The notes under the pieces: model-generated
What the model was told of the DNA's origin: nothing
Database searches by the model: none
The model's input: only the letters and a program-made list of their open reading frames with translations
Program-made: the position numbers and the translations under genes
From: SIG710 sp045651985
GTDB lineage: Bacteria > Bacillota > Clostridia > Oscillospirales > CAG-272
Assembly (NCBI GenBank): GCA_045651985.1
Contig: JAZRTK010000026.1
Coordinates: 1 to 64,000 of the forward strand
Reading direction: 5' to 3'
Length of the DNA: 64,000 nucleotides
Part shown: positions 45,701 through 52,985 of the stretch, in pieces
How positions within the stretch are numbered: the stretch's first letter is position 1
Layout: each line of letters begins with the position of its first letter

Positions 45701-45790
45701 CTTGATTTTTTGCTTTATGTCCAAGAAGAAAGAAACAAGAAAATCGATTATTACGAGATACAAAAAATCTTAGAGCAGGAAGTGCGATAA
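42704..45790 (+). CDS. HerA/FtsK-like ATPase (DUF87)
   Basis: 1028 residues. The N-terminal 240 residues are an unknown domain, followed by a Ser/Thr/Gly-rich linker (about 250-325). The ATPase core has Walker A GSTGSGKSN (about 514-522), LLVIEPAKGEYKSAF, Walker B VLEEAHNLLKR (about 742-752) and FIIVDQSPTAIDVAAIKNTNTKIIMRL, typical of HerA-type hexameric DNA translocases. HerA partners are frequent in bacterial defence loci. The ATG at 42704 is chosen because GAGG lies seven bases upstream. Its stop overlaps the next start (TAATG). Confidence 0.87.
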   Translation: MNTISSFDMNNKAQLVHNGIVTADKFINKSYLINLADNEVLPLSDEFNTTKTIRLYQIEKLVYDKEENICDKLISVYSSLLNIDSSVLLVISGEESAITLHIGIRSVNNTSVAGLILEKSFLGNFPGSSLKRLRNDEIEAVMKSGVVSDSVGVLKNISCVTVVPSMRDENKDKFVQGIEKFIDTMRGAKYTAVLIAQPVSKQGLEQRKRGLEEMYSALSPMAKTTLSYAENYSEAVTNGMSENFSHSINNSVNITNGSNSSDSYSRSKGANLGLWGSGVNTGTSRSYTSGQSWSKSVTQGSADTTSTGTNSSTSQTTGNTRTLSAEHQNKSVAELMTKLEEQLKRIKECEGFGLWDCACYFTSDDIQTAVVAANTYKALMLGDNTSVENSHVNIWDIRSKDENRKNVLDYVKCGIHPVMKIEPEQGYAPQIVTPGSYISGKELPFLVGIPRKSIPGVPVNSIAEFGRNVFVQNRASDRETVQLGSIYHMGKIEKNKVELDLNSFTSHCFVTGSTGSGKSNTVYCLLEKFHQNHIPFLVIEPAKGEYKSAFGALENINIISTNPYVGQMLKLNPFSFNSHIHILEHLDRLIEIFNACWEMYAAMPAILKDAIEKIYVDKGWDLLNSVYLGEGEPVFPNFGDLMKALPDIINDSGYSSDTKGDYIGALVTRVTSLTNGISGQIFCDNYEIHDSVLFDENTVVDLSRVGAMETKSLIMGLIVLKLTEHRMANSSRANSELKHITVLEEAHNLLKRSSGESAGRNLVGKSVEMICNSIAEMRTYGEGFIIVDQSPTAIDVAAIKNTNTKIIMRLPERNDCEAVGNAAGLNEDQKKEISKLETGVAVVMQNNWLEAVLARVDLFSNLYEACIPTVSYEAMKAFKSIVVRELMNQYIIEKQMNLERMLGAIDSVDIPFHKKAEMRRCMEGTLKRLSTKRDVDFFSETLYNLVGANSVFEIAESTILPSKETEYRYAPESVREWKSRISDGVRRCISLPEEYIQALLDFLLYVQEERNKKIDYYEIQKILEQEVR

Positions 45791-47370
45791 TGAACGAGCT
45801 AAAAATTGTCTTGAATCCTTATAACAGCGTCAATACTGTCTCTCTGGACGGACGTTCACTTTCTGTTTACAGCGAGCTATGCAACTATATGAAAAGACCT
45901 TTTCTCGCTTGGGCAAACGATTTTTTCAAGGCGGCGGAAACTGAAATCAATGATTTTTTTGACTGTACCGTTGTAAGTGAGCGATTTGAGGCACTGTTTT
46001 TGACTGACCTATGTTTGAGGTCAGATGCCTGTAATAAAATCAAAGCTGAAAATTTTGAGATAAACTTTCTTGTGGGCAAAAGATTTGATGTTGTAAAAAA
46101 ATTGGCTGATAAGTATGGCGTTGCGTATTCGGTTGACGAATTTAAGCTTCCTGTTTCTTTGAATGGATTTGAAAATTTGCGCTCTGAAATGTTTAAACGG
46201 TCCTATGGCGAAGGAGATTTTTTAGAAATCGTCGATAAAACTCCGGCAACGCCAAATGCAAACATTACACTCGTTGTCTCAACTGACCGTCAAATACGTT
46301 GTTGTGAAAACGGAAAATACATATGGGAAGTGCCACGAGATGCGATAGTTGAAAGTGTTGAGGCTATAACCGATCGTTTTGTAAAGATTCCCTTTATCGT
46401 AAAAACGTCACAGAAGATACGTGCTTGTAAATTGCTTTCGTCAGATGACAGCGAGCTCCTTACGCTTGCAACGACAATAACACCGATACTTTCTGTGGAT
46501 AATTTGAAAAAACTCGAAGTTGGCGAATCGACGGAGTTAAAGGTTAAGGTGTCTCCGACTAAAAACGCTTTGCCGTCTCTCAGAATAGAGGTTGACGACA
46601 ATAGTATAGCGGTTGCAGATGGACTTACTATAACAGCATTAAGTCCCGGCGAAACTGAAATATGCATCTTTCGAGCCGACGAGGCAATTCCTTTTGCGAA
46701 AAAACAGATTACAGTATTTCGGCAAAATCGAGTACAAAAAATTGTGTTAGATAGACCTGAGCCTACAGTGGGAATTGGCAAAACACAGAAAATCGACATA
46801 AAGGTTTTTCCGGTCGATGCGGATGACAGTAAATATGTTGTATGGTCTGTAAACAATCCGAATATCGCCACCGTAAATGAGTCTGGAGAAGTAACCGCGA
46901 TAGCAAGCGGGAGGGTTGTTGTCACAGCATCGACAATGAATCAAAAGGAAAGCGTTATTATCGATGTGATGCCCAATATATCAAAAATCACTTTTTCTGA
47001 TACGAACGTCCAACTTCTCAAAGGTGAAAGCTATTCTGTTGGTGTTGTATGCGAGCCTGCAAAGTGTTTTAATAACGAATATAATTGCAGGAGCAGTAAT
47101 GATAACGTTGCTCTTGCAGAAAAACAAATTGATGGCTCAATACTGATAACAGCCAAAGAACCGGGCATATGTACTGCAGTATGCTCGGCGGTTGAGGGCA
47201 ACTGTATGGAGAGTTGCTCAATAGAGGTTTTGGACCCTGTTGAAGTGGAACAAAAAATCAAGAAAAAACAAATGTCTGTTGATATTGCGTGTATTGTTGG
47301 AATTCCTCTTGCAGTCGTTGTAATTCTTACAATTGTAACCATCATTCTTAATGCGCTTACTCACGGATAG
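45790..47370 (+). CDS. Membrane protein with Ig-like (BIG2) domains
   Basis: 526 residues. The N-terminal 180 residues are of unknown fold. From about 235 to 480 three beta domains of the bacterial Ig-like BIG2 type follow, with SVNNPNIATVNESGEVTAIASGRVVVTAS the clearest. One membrane helix (IACIVGIPLAVVVILTIVTII) closes the protein. There is no N-terminal signal peptide, so the Ig domains may lie inside the cell as a tail-anchored protein. Last gene of the operon. Confidence 0.75.
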   Translation: MNELKIVLNPYNSVNTVSLDGRSLSVYSELCNYMKRPFLAWANDFFKAAETEINDFFDCTVVSERFEALFLTDLCLRSDACNKIKAENFEINFLVGKRFDVVKKLADKYGVAYSVDEFKLPVSLNGFENLRSEMFKRSYGEGDFLEIVDKTPATPNANITLVVSTDRQIRCCENGKYIWEVPRDAIVESVEAITDRFVKIPFIVKTSQKIRACKLLSSDDSELLTLATTITPILSVDNLKKLEVGESTELKVKVSPTKNALPSLRIEVDDNSIAVADGLTITALSPGETEICIFRADEAIPFAKKQITVFRQNRVQKIVLDRPEPTVGIGKTQKIDIKVFPVDADDSKYVVWSVNNPNIATVNESGEVTAIASGRVVVTASTMNQKESVIIDVMPNISKITFSDTNVQLLKGESYSVGVVCEPAKCFNNEYNCRSSNDNVALAEKQIDGSILITAKEPGICTAVCSAVEGNCMESCSIEVLDPVEVEQKIKKKQMSVDIACIVGIPLAVVVILTIVTIILNALTHG

Positions 47371-47415
47371 TAAGATCGCGGAAAGAAAAACCTTAATCAG
47401 ATTATGTAAAAGCAC

Positions 47416-47449
47416 AGCTCCGACGGAATCAATCCGTCGGAGCTTTTGC
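47416..47449. terminator. Bidirectional terminator between the operon and IS1595-like gene
   Basis: Twelve-base-pair perfect stem AGCTCCGACGGA/TCCGTCGGAGCT with A/T-rich flanks on both sides. It overlaps the last codons of the convergent transposase gene. Confidence 0.85.
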
Positions 47450-49063
47450 TTTGATTTTGAAATGGCCTGCTTTGATGTAGGCGAGGTCCTCATCGGAAAT
47501 TCGGTTTTTGCCGTCGCTCTCGAGCAATCGGTAAATAATTGCGTTAATGTCCGGGTGCTTCAGCAGCATCGAGATCACAGACCAGTTGGACAGCTTTCTG
47601 TAACCCTTGAGCCCGCACTCCTTACATATCTCATGGAACTTTGTTTTCGGAATGCTCAGAAGATACTCGCGCTTGTTAAACGTCTTAAATCCGTCCTCCT
47701 CGTTGAACTTGAAAAATTTGTTTTCCGTTGCTATTCTCGCCGCCTTTGTCTCTGCTTTGAGGATGGAAACGTACTTGCCTGTGGTCTTTGAAAGATCCAC
47801 TGTCTGATTTTCAACGTCCAACGTGGTGTAGTTGACTTTCAGCTTCAGAAGTTCCTCGAAGATCATTTCTGCGTCCTTGAATGAAGTAGGTCTGCCGCTG
47901 TGATCAACCGCCCAATTCTTCACGAAAGTGAAAAATCCCACGTAATCCTGCAGATATTTCGTGCTTACATTGGTCTTATCCTTGTAAATCACGTCCTTGA
48001 GGTCTTTGTGGAGCTCGTTGACCCTTGCGAGGCTGAGCCCGTTAGACTTCTTTAGAGCGCAAAATTCGGCGTATGAGAGCTCGCCTCGATTAACTATTCG
48101 CTCTATTGCGCCGTCCTCGTATAACGATTTCAATATCCTCTTGTTTTTTGCCGCTGTTTCAGCGGCTTTTTTGGGGTTTGAGGGATCGGGTTTCTCATAT
48201 CCGTACTTTTTCAATATTTCCTCATAAGTTGAGGGCCTGATATAATGGGGAATATTGAAAAGACTGCTGTATTCCTCGTATGTACTGTTTCCGTCGCTGC
48301 ATAAGAATGATGGATTTTCAAAATGCTCCTCGAACAATTCAATGAACTGCTCTGTTGTCATTTTTCCAAGCCCGCTGACTTTACATACACAATAACCTCT
48401 GTTATCGATAGCTGTTATGATTGTTGCAAACTCGGGACCCATAACGCCGAGCTTTGACGGCGACAAGCCATATCGAGGAGTTCTTATCTCGCCCTTCAAA
48501 GTGCTCGTGAGATTGCGACTTCCTTTCTGAGACTCCCGAACAAAGGTCTCGTCTACCTGAATAACACCTGTAAGCTTTGGCATAGGAACGGACGCCATTG
48601 CGTGCATCAGCTTCAATCGCCATAGCCATACGGTCTTGGGGTCAATTTCATCACAACCGTAGTCTTTTTTCAGAATGTTAACGGTGCTTTGAATTGAGAT
48701 GTTGTTCAATAGAGTTTCCAACACCTTTACCCAAATGTCCCAATGCCAGCGAGTTTTCTCAAGCATCGTGCCGCTGAACAGGGAATATTCGTGCTCACAG
48801 TCCTTACATTTGTATTTCTGTATTCCTGTGGACCGCTTTCCGTTCTTAACCACGTTCTCCGAGCCACAAGCTGGACAGACCGAGTTGATGCCGAGCTTTT
48901 CAAGATGAAGCTGATGATCAAGTGTTATGAGCTTCCTCATTTCCTTGTCAAAACTGCTTTTTGTTCGGTCGGAATATTCTTCTACAAGCTCCTTGAATTC
49001 GGCGTAAGACAGTCTGTTGAGTATGTCGGATAATTTCTCCTTAGTTGGTTTTGTTATTGCCAT
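47429..49063 (-). CDS. IS1595/ISXO2-like transposase
   Basis: 544 residues. N-terminal zinc ribbon CPACGSENVVKNGKRSTGIQ followed by KYKCKDCEHEY (about 66-97), a helix-turn-helix region, and a DDE-type domain with VIQVDETFVRES, IITAIDNRGYCVC and SDGNSTYEEY. The C-terminal 220 residues are helical. The ATG at 49063 follows GGAGG and starts MAITKPTKEKL. I could not define both terminal repeats. It interrupts the island between the TerY-P-like operon and the dGTPase-like gene. Confidence 0.85.
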   Translation of the reverse strand: MAITKPTKEKLSDILNRLSYAEFKELVEEYSDRTKSSFDKEMRKLITLDHQLHLEKLGINSVCPACGSENVVKNGKRSTGIQKYKCKDCEHEYSLFSGTMLEKTRWHWDIWVKVLETLLNNISIQSTVNILKKDYGCDEIDPKTVWLWRLKLMHAMASVPMPKLTGVIQVDETFVRESQKGSRNLTSTLKGEIRTPRYGLSPSKLGVMGPEFATIITAIDNRGYCVCKVSGLGKMTTEQFIELFEEHFENPSFLCSDGNSTYEEYSSLFNIPHYIRPSTYEEILKKYGYEKPDPSNPKKAAETAAKNKRILKSLYEDGAIERIVNRGELSYAEFCALKKSNGLSLARVNELHKDLKDVIYKDKTNVSTKYLQDYVGFFTFVKNWAVDHSGRPTSFKDAEMIFEELLKLKVNYTTLDVENQTVDLSKTTGKYVSILKAETKAARIATENKFFKFNEEDGFKTFNKREYLLSIPKTKFHEICKECGLKGYRKLSNWSVISMLLKHPDINAIIYRLLESDGKNRISDEDLAYIKAGHFKIKAKAPTD

Positions 49064-49418
49064 TTCTTTACCTCCAAATGATTTCTGTACCCTCGCTATA
49101 AGTATGACTGAAACAGCGTCAGACCAACCTGAAGCTATGGGCAGTGTTGCCTCAATTTTCAACCGCGAGAGGGTACTTTTTCATCTGAAATTTTGTTATC
49201 GTTTCTCCGCAAACTATGCGAAAATCACATCTTCGAAATTACAGTTTTGTTTCGTTTTGGGGCCGTTTTTCCCCAAAATCAATTATTCCGGCCTTATTTT
49301 ATCATATTTTTGAGATTTTTTCTATTCAAAAGTGTTTTTTGCCGCGATTTGTGCAACTTGTACAAACATTTATAGCCATCAGTCAATTCTTGGAATATAT
49401 AAGAAGTGAAAAACAATC
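49064..49418. other. Transposase leader and noncoding stretch
   Basis: No gene is seen. 49087-49096 (GTACCCTCGC) is complementary to 49165-49176 (GCGAGAGGGTAC) apart from two extra bases, which could close an 80-base stem-loop in the transposase leader or mark the element's end. At 49255-49278 TTTTGGGG pairs with CCCCAAAA around a T-rich loop. Confidence 0.45.
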
Positions 49419-49447
49419 TTGATTTATTGTTTATTTTGTAGTATAAT
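49419..49447 (+). promoter_or_regulatory. Promoter of the dGTPase-like gene
   Basis: TTGATT, 17-base spacer, TATAAT, 19 bases before the ATG, so the leader is very short. Confidence 0.8.
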
Positions 49448-49466
49448 GTAATTAATAAGGAAAATT

Positions 49467-50879
49467 ATGACAACAACGGAGACGAACATGGAAAATTCTT
49501 CAACTAATTACTCATATATTGAAGGAATTGTTTACTCAAAACAATTCCGTAATTTGCAGGATAAGACACAGCTGTTTTATTCAGCTCCCAAAAGACAAGT
49601 TAGGACGAGATTAACACACACAATAGAGGTAAAGATTATAGCACATGATATAGGTCAGCAAATCAACAAAAAAATGGGTACAGAGTTGATCGACTTAAAT
49701 TTAGTGGAAGCTATCGCCTTAGCACATGATATAGGGCACACTCCCTTCGGGCATGTTGGCGAAAGAACTATAAATGATATTGTTTCAAAAAAAGATAATT
49801 TGGGCGGATTAACTAATGCTAACGGCACTTCTCAAATTAGATTTAAGCATAATGTTAACTCTATGAGAATTCTCGAAGAATTGAATATTCAAGACTGGAG
49901 AATTATTGATGGCGCATTGTGTCATACGAGAATTTTTTATAAGAACGATAAAAATTCATCTTCTAAAAATCCTTATAACCCATTTGAGGTAAGCCCTTCT
50001 AAAATAGCAAAATTTATATACAATGAACATGGCATTCTGTTTAACGCCCCGACGCAAGGAAAGGTGTATAGCTTAACCTTGGAAGGGCAAATTGTATCTA
50101 TTGCTGATGAAGTTGCACAAAGAATAGCAGATATAAGCGATGGCTTGGAATCTAGATATTTTGAAAAAATCAAAAGTATTCTTTCAACGAAAAAAGAAAT
50201 ACATACGCGTGCTGAATTGGAACAATTTATCCGCGAAATGCTTATCAAAGATGTTGTTGACAGCACTACTGAAAACATAAAAGCACAGCCTCAAAATTTT
50301 AAAAGTAATTCTGGTATTAGTCACGCTGTATACTATCAAGAAGTAGTTGGATTTTCAGAAAGCATGAAAGCCAAAAATGATGAATTAGAAGAATACATAA
50401 AAATCATAATGGCTCAAAGCGAAAGCGTCAGGGAGTCTGACAGTCGTTCGAGATATATTATTCGTCAATTGTACAAAGCATATTTAAATGATATAACTTT
50501 GCTGCCGGATGACTTTATCGATGATTATTTTGGTAAAATAATTAACAAACAAATCTTTTTAAATGCTATTAGCACACTCCGTGGCGCATCGCGTAAAAAC
50601 AAATCAAATCAAGATTTACATAAAACACTTGAAGTTCTTGATGAGATTCAAAAGCAAAGATGGAGAATCGATAAGGGCGATTTACCACAAAAGACAGTTG
50701 CTATTAGAATTGATTTGGTGAGAAGTTATTTTGAAATTTTGATAAAAAATCATCGTACTAATAACATGCCTTGCTTAAATGATCTATTTGACGAATATAT
50801 TCTTAAAATTGGTTTTTACATAGCAGGTTTAACAAACACGGAAGCTTTTACTACATACAACCGAATTTATGGACATTAA
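49467..50879 (+). CDS. dGTPase-like HD triphosphohydrolase
   Basis: 470-residue HD-domain protein of the dNTP triphosphohydrolase type. Arg/His region RTRLTHTIEVKIIAHDIG (His 51) and the HD motif ALAHDIGHTPFGHVGER (residues 84-100) are the family hallmarks, followed by FKHNVNSMRILEEL and ADEVAQRIADISDGLESRYF. Such enzymes hydrolyse dGTP or other dNTPs to deoxynucleosides, and some protect against phages by dNTP depletion. Located at the end of a defence-like island; that role is inferred. Confidence 0.87.
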   Translation: MTTTETNMENSSTNYSYIEGIVYSKQFRNLQDKTQLFYSAPKRQVRTRLTHTIEVKIIAHDIGQQINKKMGTELIDLNLVEAIALAHDIGHTPFGHVGERTINDIVSKKDNLGGLTNANGTSQIRFKHNVNSMRILEELNIQDWRIIDGALCHTRIFYKNDKNSSSKNPYNPFEVSPSKIAKFIYNEHGILFNAPTQGKVYSLTLEGQIVSIADEVAQRIADISDGLESRYFEKIKSILSTKKEIHTRAELEQFIREMLIKDVVDSTTENIKAQPQNFKSNSGISHAVYYQEVVGFSESMKAKNDELEEYIKIIMAQSESVRESDSRSRYIIRQLYKAYLNDITLLPDDFIDDYFGKIINKQIFLNAISTLRGASRKNKSNQDLHKTLEVLDEIQKQRWRIDKGDLPQKTVAIRIDLVRSYFEILIKNHRTNNMPCLNDLFDEYILKIGFYIAGLTNTEAFTTYNRIYGH

Positions 50880-50940
50880 GCTTTTAGAACTATCTGTTAT
50901 TTGAAAGGTTTAAAAAAACAAAAAAATTCATGAAAAGATC

Positions 50941-50969
50941 TTGACAAAAAGCGAATTGTTTGTTATAAT
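50941..50969 (+). promoter_or_regulatory. Consensus promoter of the small RNA
   Basis: TTGACA, 17-base spacer, TATAAT. No protein frame follows; the transcript would begin near 50976. Confidence 0.88.
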
Positions 50970-50975
50970 AGAGCA

Positions 50976-51083
50976 TACACTTTATATAGGAATTTGCATT
51001 AGTTCCTATCCTTGGTTGATCGTAAACCTGAAACGATCTTCCGTATAGCGGAACGAGAGCCCTGCATAGGGCTCTTTCCTTTT
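50976..51083 (+). ncRNA. Candidate small RNA with four hairpins
   Basis: About 108 bases from a consensus promoter to a T-rich end. Hairpins: ATAGGAA/TTCCTAT (50986-51009), GATCG/CGATC (51018-51038), TTCCG/CGGAA (51039-51053) and the terminator GAGCCCT/AGGGCTC with GCAT loop and TTTCCTTTT (51057-51083). GGTT just before the second hairpin can pair with AACC in its loop, giving a small pseudoknot. I do not recognise the family. Confidence 0.65.
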
Positions 51084-51358
51084 ATAAAAGTATTGCGGAG
51101 TTCAAATCCCGTGAGTACTTTTACGAAAATATCTTTTTTATAGCCAATAGACAAAAAAGAACAGACTCCCATTTGAGAGTCTGTTCTTTTTTCGTCGAGG
51201 ACGGTTTTCATCCATGACCGACGGAGGAGGTCATGGGCTTTGAGCCTGAGCGCCGCCGGTGGCGGAAAAAGCGAGGGTGAAAAGGGAGAAAATAAGGAGC
51301 GTTGGGCGTGCGACTTGCGCCGCGCTCAACGCGACTATATTTTCGACAGGGCAATGAA

Positions 51359-51378
51359 AAATCCCATCCCCGCAACCA
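51359..51378 (+). other. Right attachment site (copy of tRNA-fMet 3' end)
   Basis: Exact 20-base direct repeat of 29637-29656. A strong terminator follows at once, which may be the original terminator of tRNA-fMet before insertion. Confidence 0.7.
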
Positions 51379-51382
51379 AAAA

Positions 51383-51415
51383 GAAAAGACACCCGAACGG
51401 GTGTCTTTTCTTTTA
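51383..51415 (+). terminator. Terminator beside the right attachment site
   Basis: Thirteen-base-pair stem (GAAAAGACACCCG/CGGGTGTCTTTTC) followed by TTTTA. Confidence 0.88.
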
Positions 51416-51590
51416 GACCGAAGGTGGACTTTATCCATGACCAACGGCGAAGGAACGGGGGGGTGAGCCCATTCGCTCGCAGTGCGGGAAGCAGCGACTC
51501 CACCGAGAGGGTCAAACCAAATCAAATTATGAAATTACACAAAAAATGACACCCGAAGGGTGTCTTTTTCCTTTTTATTTGCCCACACTG

Positions 51591-51618
51591 TTGTTTTCTT
51601 TCGTTTATGGGGTAAAAT
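51591..51618 (+). promoter_or_regulatory. Probable promoter of recombinase 2
   Basis: TTGTTT, 16-base spacer, TAAAAT, 38 bases before the ATG, after the terminator at 51547-51575. Confidence 0.6.
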
Positions 51619-51655
51619 ATATATACATATATATTACGAAAAGGAGATCGATACT

Positions 51656-52510
51656 ATGCCTAAATCATCTATCACAACAACCGATTTAACAAATTTTAAG
51701 AACCATTTATATAATGAAGAAAAAAGTGCTCTGACCATCGAAAAATACCTGCGCGACGTGCGTGCTTTTACGGCATACCTGGACCACAGGCCACTGTCAA
51801 AGGAGATCACCGTCGAATGGAAACGGTCACTGGAAGAAAGGCGGTACAGACCCCGTTCAATAAACTCCATGATCGCAAGTCTGAACAGCTTTCTGATCTT
51901 TTTGGGGGCACACGACTGTAAGGTAAAAGCCATAAGGATCCAAAAGGCAATATACATGCCCGAAGAAAAGGAGCTGACGAAAACAGAATACAAGCGTTTG
52001 CTTTCCTCGGCAAAAAAACAGGAGCGCCTGAGCCTTATCATGCGCGCCATTTGCGCTACGGGAATAAGGGTTTCCGAGCTGAAATATTTTACGGTGGAGG
52101 CGGTCAGAGAGCGGGAGGTCTCGGTCAAATGCAAAAGCAAGAACCGAACGATAATAATACCGCAAGAGCTGAGTCGCCTTTTGCTGAATTACGCCAAAAA
52201 GCAAGGTATCGACAGCGGCGCTATCTTTTTGACGCGAGGCGGAAAGCCCCTTGACAGAAGCTATATCTGGGCGCAGATGAAAAAGTGCTGCATAACGGCG
52301 CACGTAAGCGCGTCAAAGGTATTCCCACACAATTTGCGAAAGCTTTTCGCACGAACTTTTTACGCAATAGAGAAGGACATTGCCAAATTAGCCGACATTC
52401 TCGGACACAGCAGCATCGAAACGACGCGAATTTATATAATGGCAACGGGTATTGAGCACAGACGTCAAATCGAGAAACTCGGTCTGGTTTTTGCTGATTT
52501 TTTTGCTTAG
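51656..52510 (+). CDS. Tyrosine recombinase 2 (putative invertase)
   Basis: 284-residue homologue of the recombinase at 35247. Shared residues include RSINSMIASLNSFLIFLGA, ATGIRVSEL (first catalytic Arg), KSKNRTIIIP, KVFPHNLRKLFARTFY (HxxR) and LGHSSIETTRIY (His and nucleophile Tyr). The ATG at 51656 follows AAGGAG. It is followed by inversion sites 12 bases after the stop and then a switch segment with a promoter, the same layout as module 1. GC content is higher than in recombinase 1, so the pair is diverged rather than freshly copied. Confidence 0.9.
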   Translation: MPKSSITTTDLTNFKNHLYNEEKSALTIEKYLRDVRAFTAYLDHRPLSKEITVEWKRSLEERRYRPRSINSMIASLNSFLIFLGAHDCKVKAIRIQKAIYMPEEKELTKTEYKRLLSSAKKQERLSLIMRAICATGIRVSELKYFTVEAVREREVSVKCKSKNRTIIIPQELSRLLLNYAKKQGIDSGAIFLTRGGKPLDRSYIWAQMKKCCITAHVSASKVFPHNLRKLFARTFYAIEKDIAKLADILGHSSIETTRIYIMATGIEHRRQIEKLGLVFADFFA

Positions 52511-52522
52511 AAAACAAAAAAC

Positions 52523-52544
52523 CCACATAATTCGCATTATGTGG
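52523..52544 (+). repeat. Inversion site 2A (core TCGC)
   Basis: Arms CCACATAAT and ATTATGTGG, perfect, around core TCGC. Same orientation as site 2B, 19 bases before it. Confidence 0.8.
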
Positions 52545-52563
52545 AAAATAAAAATAATCGCCT

Positions 52564-52585
52564 TGACATAATTCGCATTATGTGG
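52564..52585 (+). repeat. Inversion site 2B (core TCGC)
   Basis: Core TCGC with right arm ATTATGTGG; the left arm is TGACATAAT, two mismatches. An outer GCCTTGA/TCAAGGC pair surrounds it, so the RNA would form an extended hairpin. Confidence 0.75.
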
Positions 52586-52631
52586 ATTCAAGGCTTAAAT
52601 AAAAGCGTACATAAATACCGCTTGGATTTGT

Positions 52632-52660
52632 ATTATACACGAAAAAGCTCTGTCCGTCAA
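52632..52660 (-). promoter_or_regulatory. Promoter inside switch 2, now pointing left
   Basis: TTGACG, 17-base spacer, TATAAT on the minus strand, about 47 bases from site 2B. Confidence 0.86.
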
Positions 52661-52720
52661 GGGTTTTTGCAAAAAAACGCAAAAATTTTTACCTTTTTTT
52701 CAACTTCATATAAAAGTGCA

Positions 52721-52784
52721 CACAAAAACAAACCCTCCCTAACATTTTTTTGTTAAAAATAGGTTGGAGGGTATTTTTGTGCGC
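52721..52784. terminator. Long hairpin inside switch 2
   Basis: CACAAAAA/TTTTTGTG and ACCCTCC/GGAGGGT stems nested around an A/T-rich loop, with T runs usable in both directions. It insulates the operon from recombinase read-through in the present orientation. Confidence 0.75.
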
Positions 52785-52843
52785 ATTTTTTCTTAGCGTT
52801 TTTTCATTTTTTGCTCCGCCGAAAGAAAATAAAAATCCCAAAA

Positions 52844-52865
52844 TCACATAATGCGAATTATGTGG
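52844..52865 (-). repeat. Inversion site 2C (core GCGA)
   Basis: Arms TCACATAAT and ATTATGTGG around core GCGA, the reverse complement of the 2A/2B core, so it lies in opposite orientation. Confidence 0.83.
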
Positions 52866-52922
52866 ATATCCGGACGGATGGCACCACTATCGTGCTCTCC
52901 GTCAAAAATAATTATTAAATTG

Positions 52923-52934
52923 TAGCAAACGCTA
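52923..52934 (+). promoter_or_regulatory. Operator-like palindrome 1 before tetR
   Basis: TAGCAAACGCTA, near-palindrome with one mismatch, 63 bases before a closely related second copy. Candidate binding site for the TetR protein encoded just downstream. Confidence 0.55.
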
Positions 52935-52985
52935 AACGGATGGGCGCAGATTTTCTTCGTCGTCCGTAAAAATTTGGGCATTTTG

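Larger units (their letters stand above)
51084..51575 (+). repeat. Tandem tRNA-3'-end remnants, each with a terminator
   Basis: No real gene is seen here. Unit 1: T-arm-like GCGGAGTTCAAATCCCG (about 51095-51111), terminator 51153-51193, then ATCCATGACCGACGG. Unit 2: exact tRNA-fMet end 51359-51378, terminator 51383-51415, then ATCCATGACCAACGG. Unit 3: no tRNA piece recognised, terminator GACACCC/GGGTGTC at 51547-51575. The repeated order suggests successive insertions or excisions at a tRNA target, not coding sequence. Confidence 0.55.
52564..52865. promoter_or_regulatory. Invertible promoter switch 2
   Basis: Sites 2B (or 2A) and 2C are inverted relative to each other and enclose 258 bp (299 bp from 2A), close to the 260 bp of switch 1 counted the same way. 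One sigma-A promoter (52632-52660) points left to the recombinase, and a long hairpin blocks rightward transcription. As assembled, the TetR and matrix operon has no other visible promoter. Inversion between 2B/2A and 2C would drive it. Choice of 2A or 2B would change whether the 41-base 2A-2B interval moves along. Confidence 0.83.

Noticed and set aside
51208..51525. Minus-strand open frame of 105 codons
   Set aside because: It crosses the att copy and a terminator, has low-complexity composition and no ribosome site; it is a by-product of the repeats.
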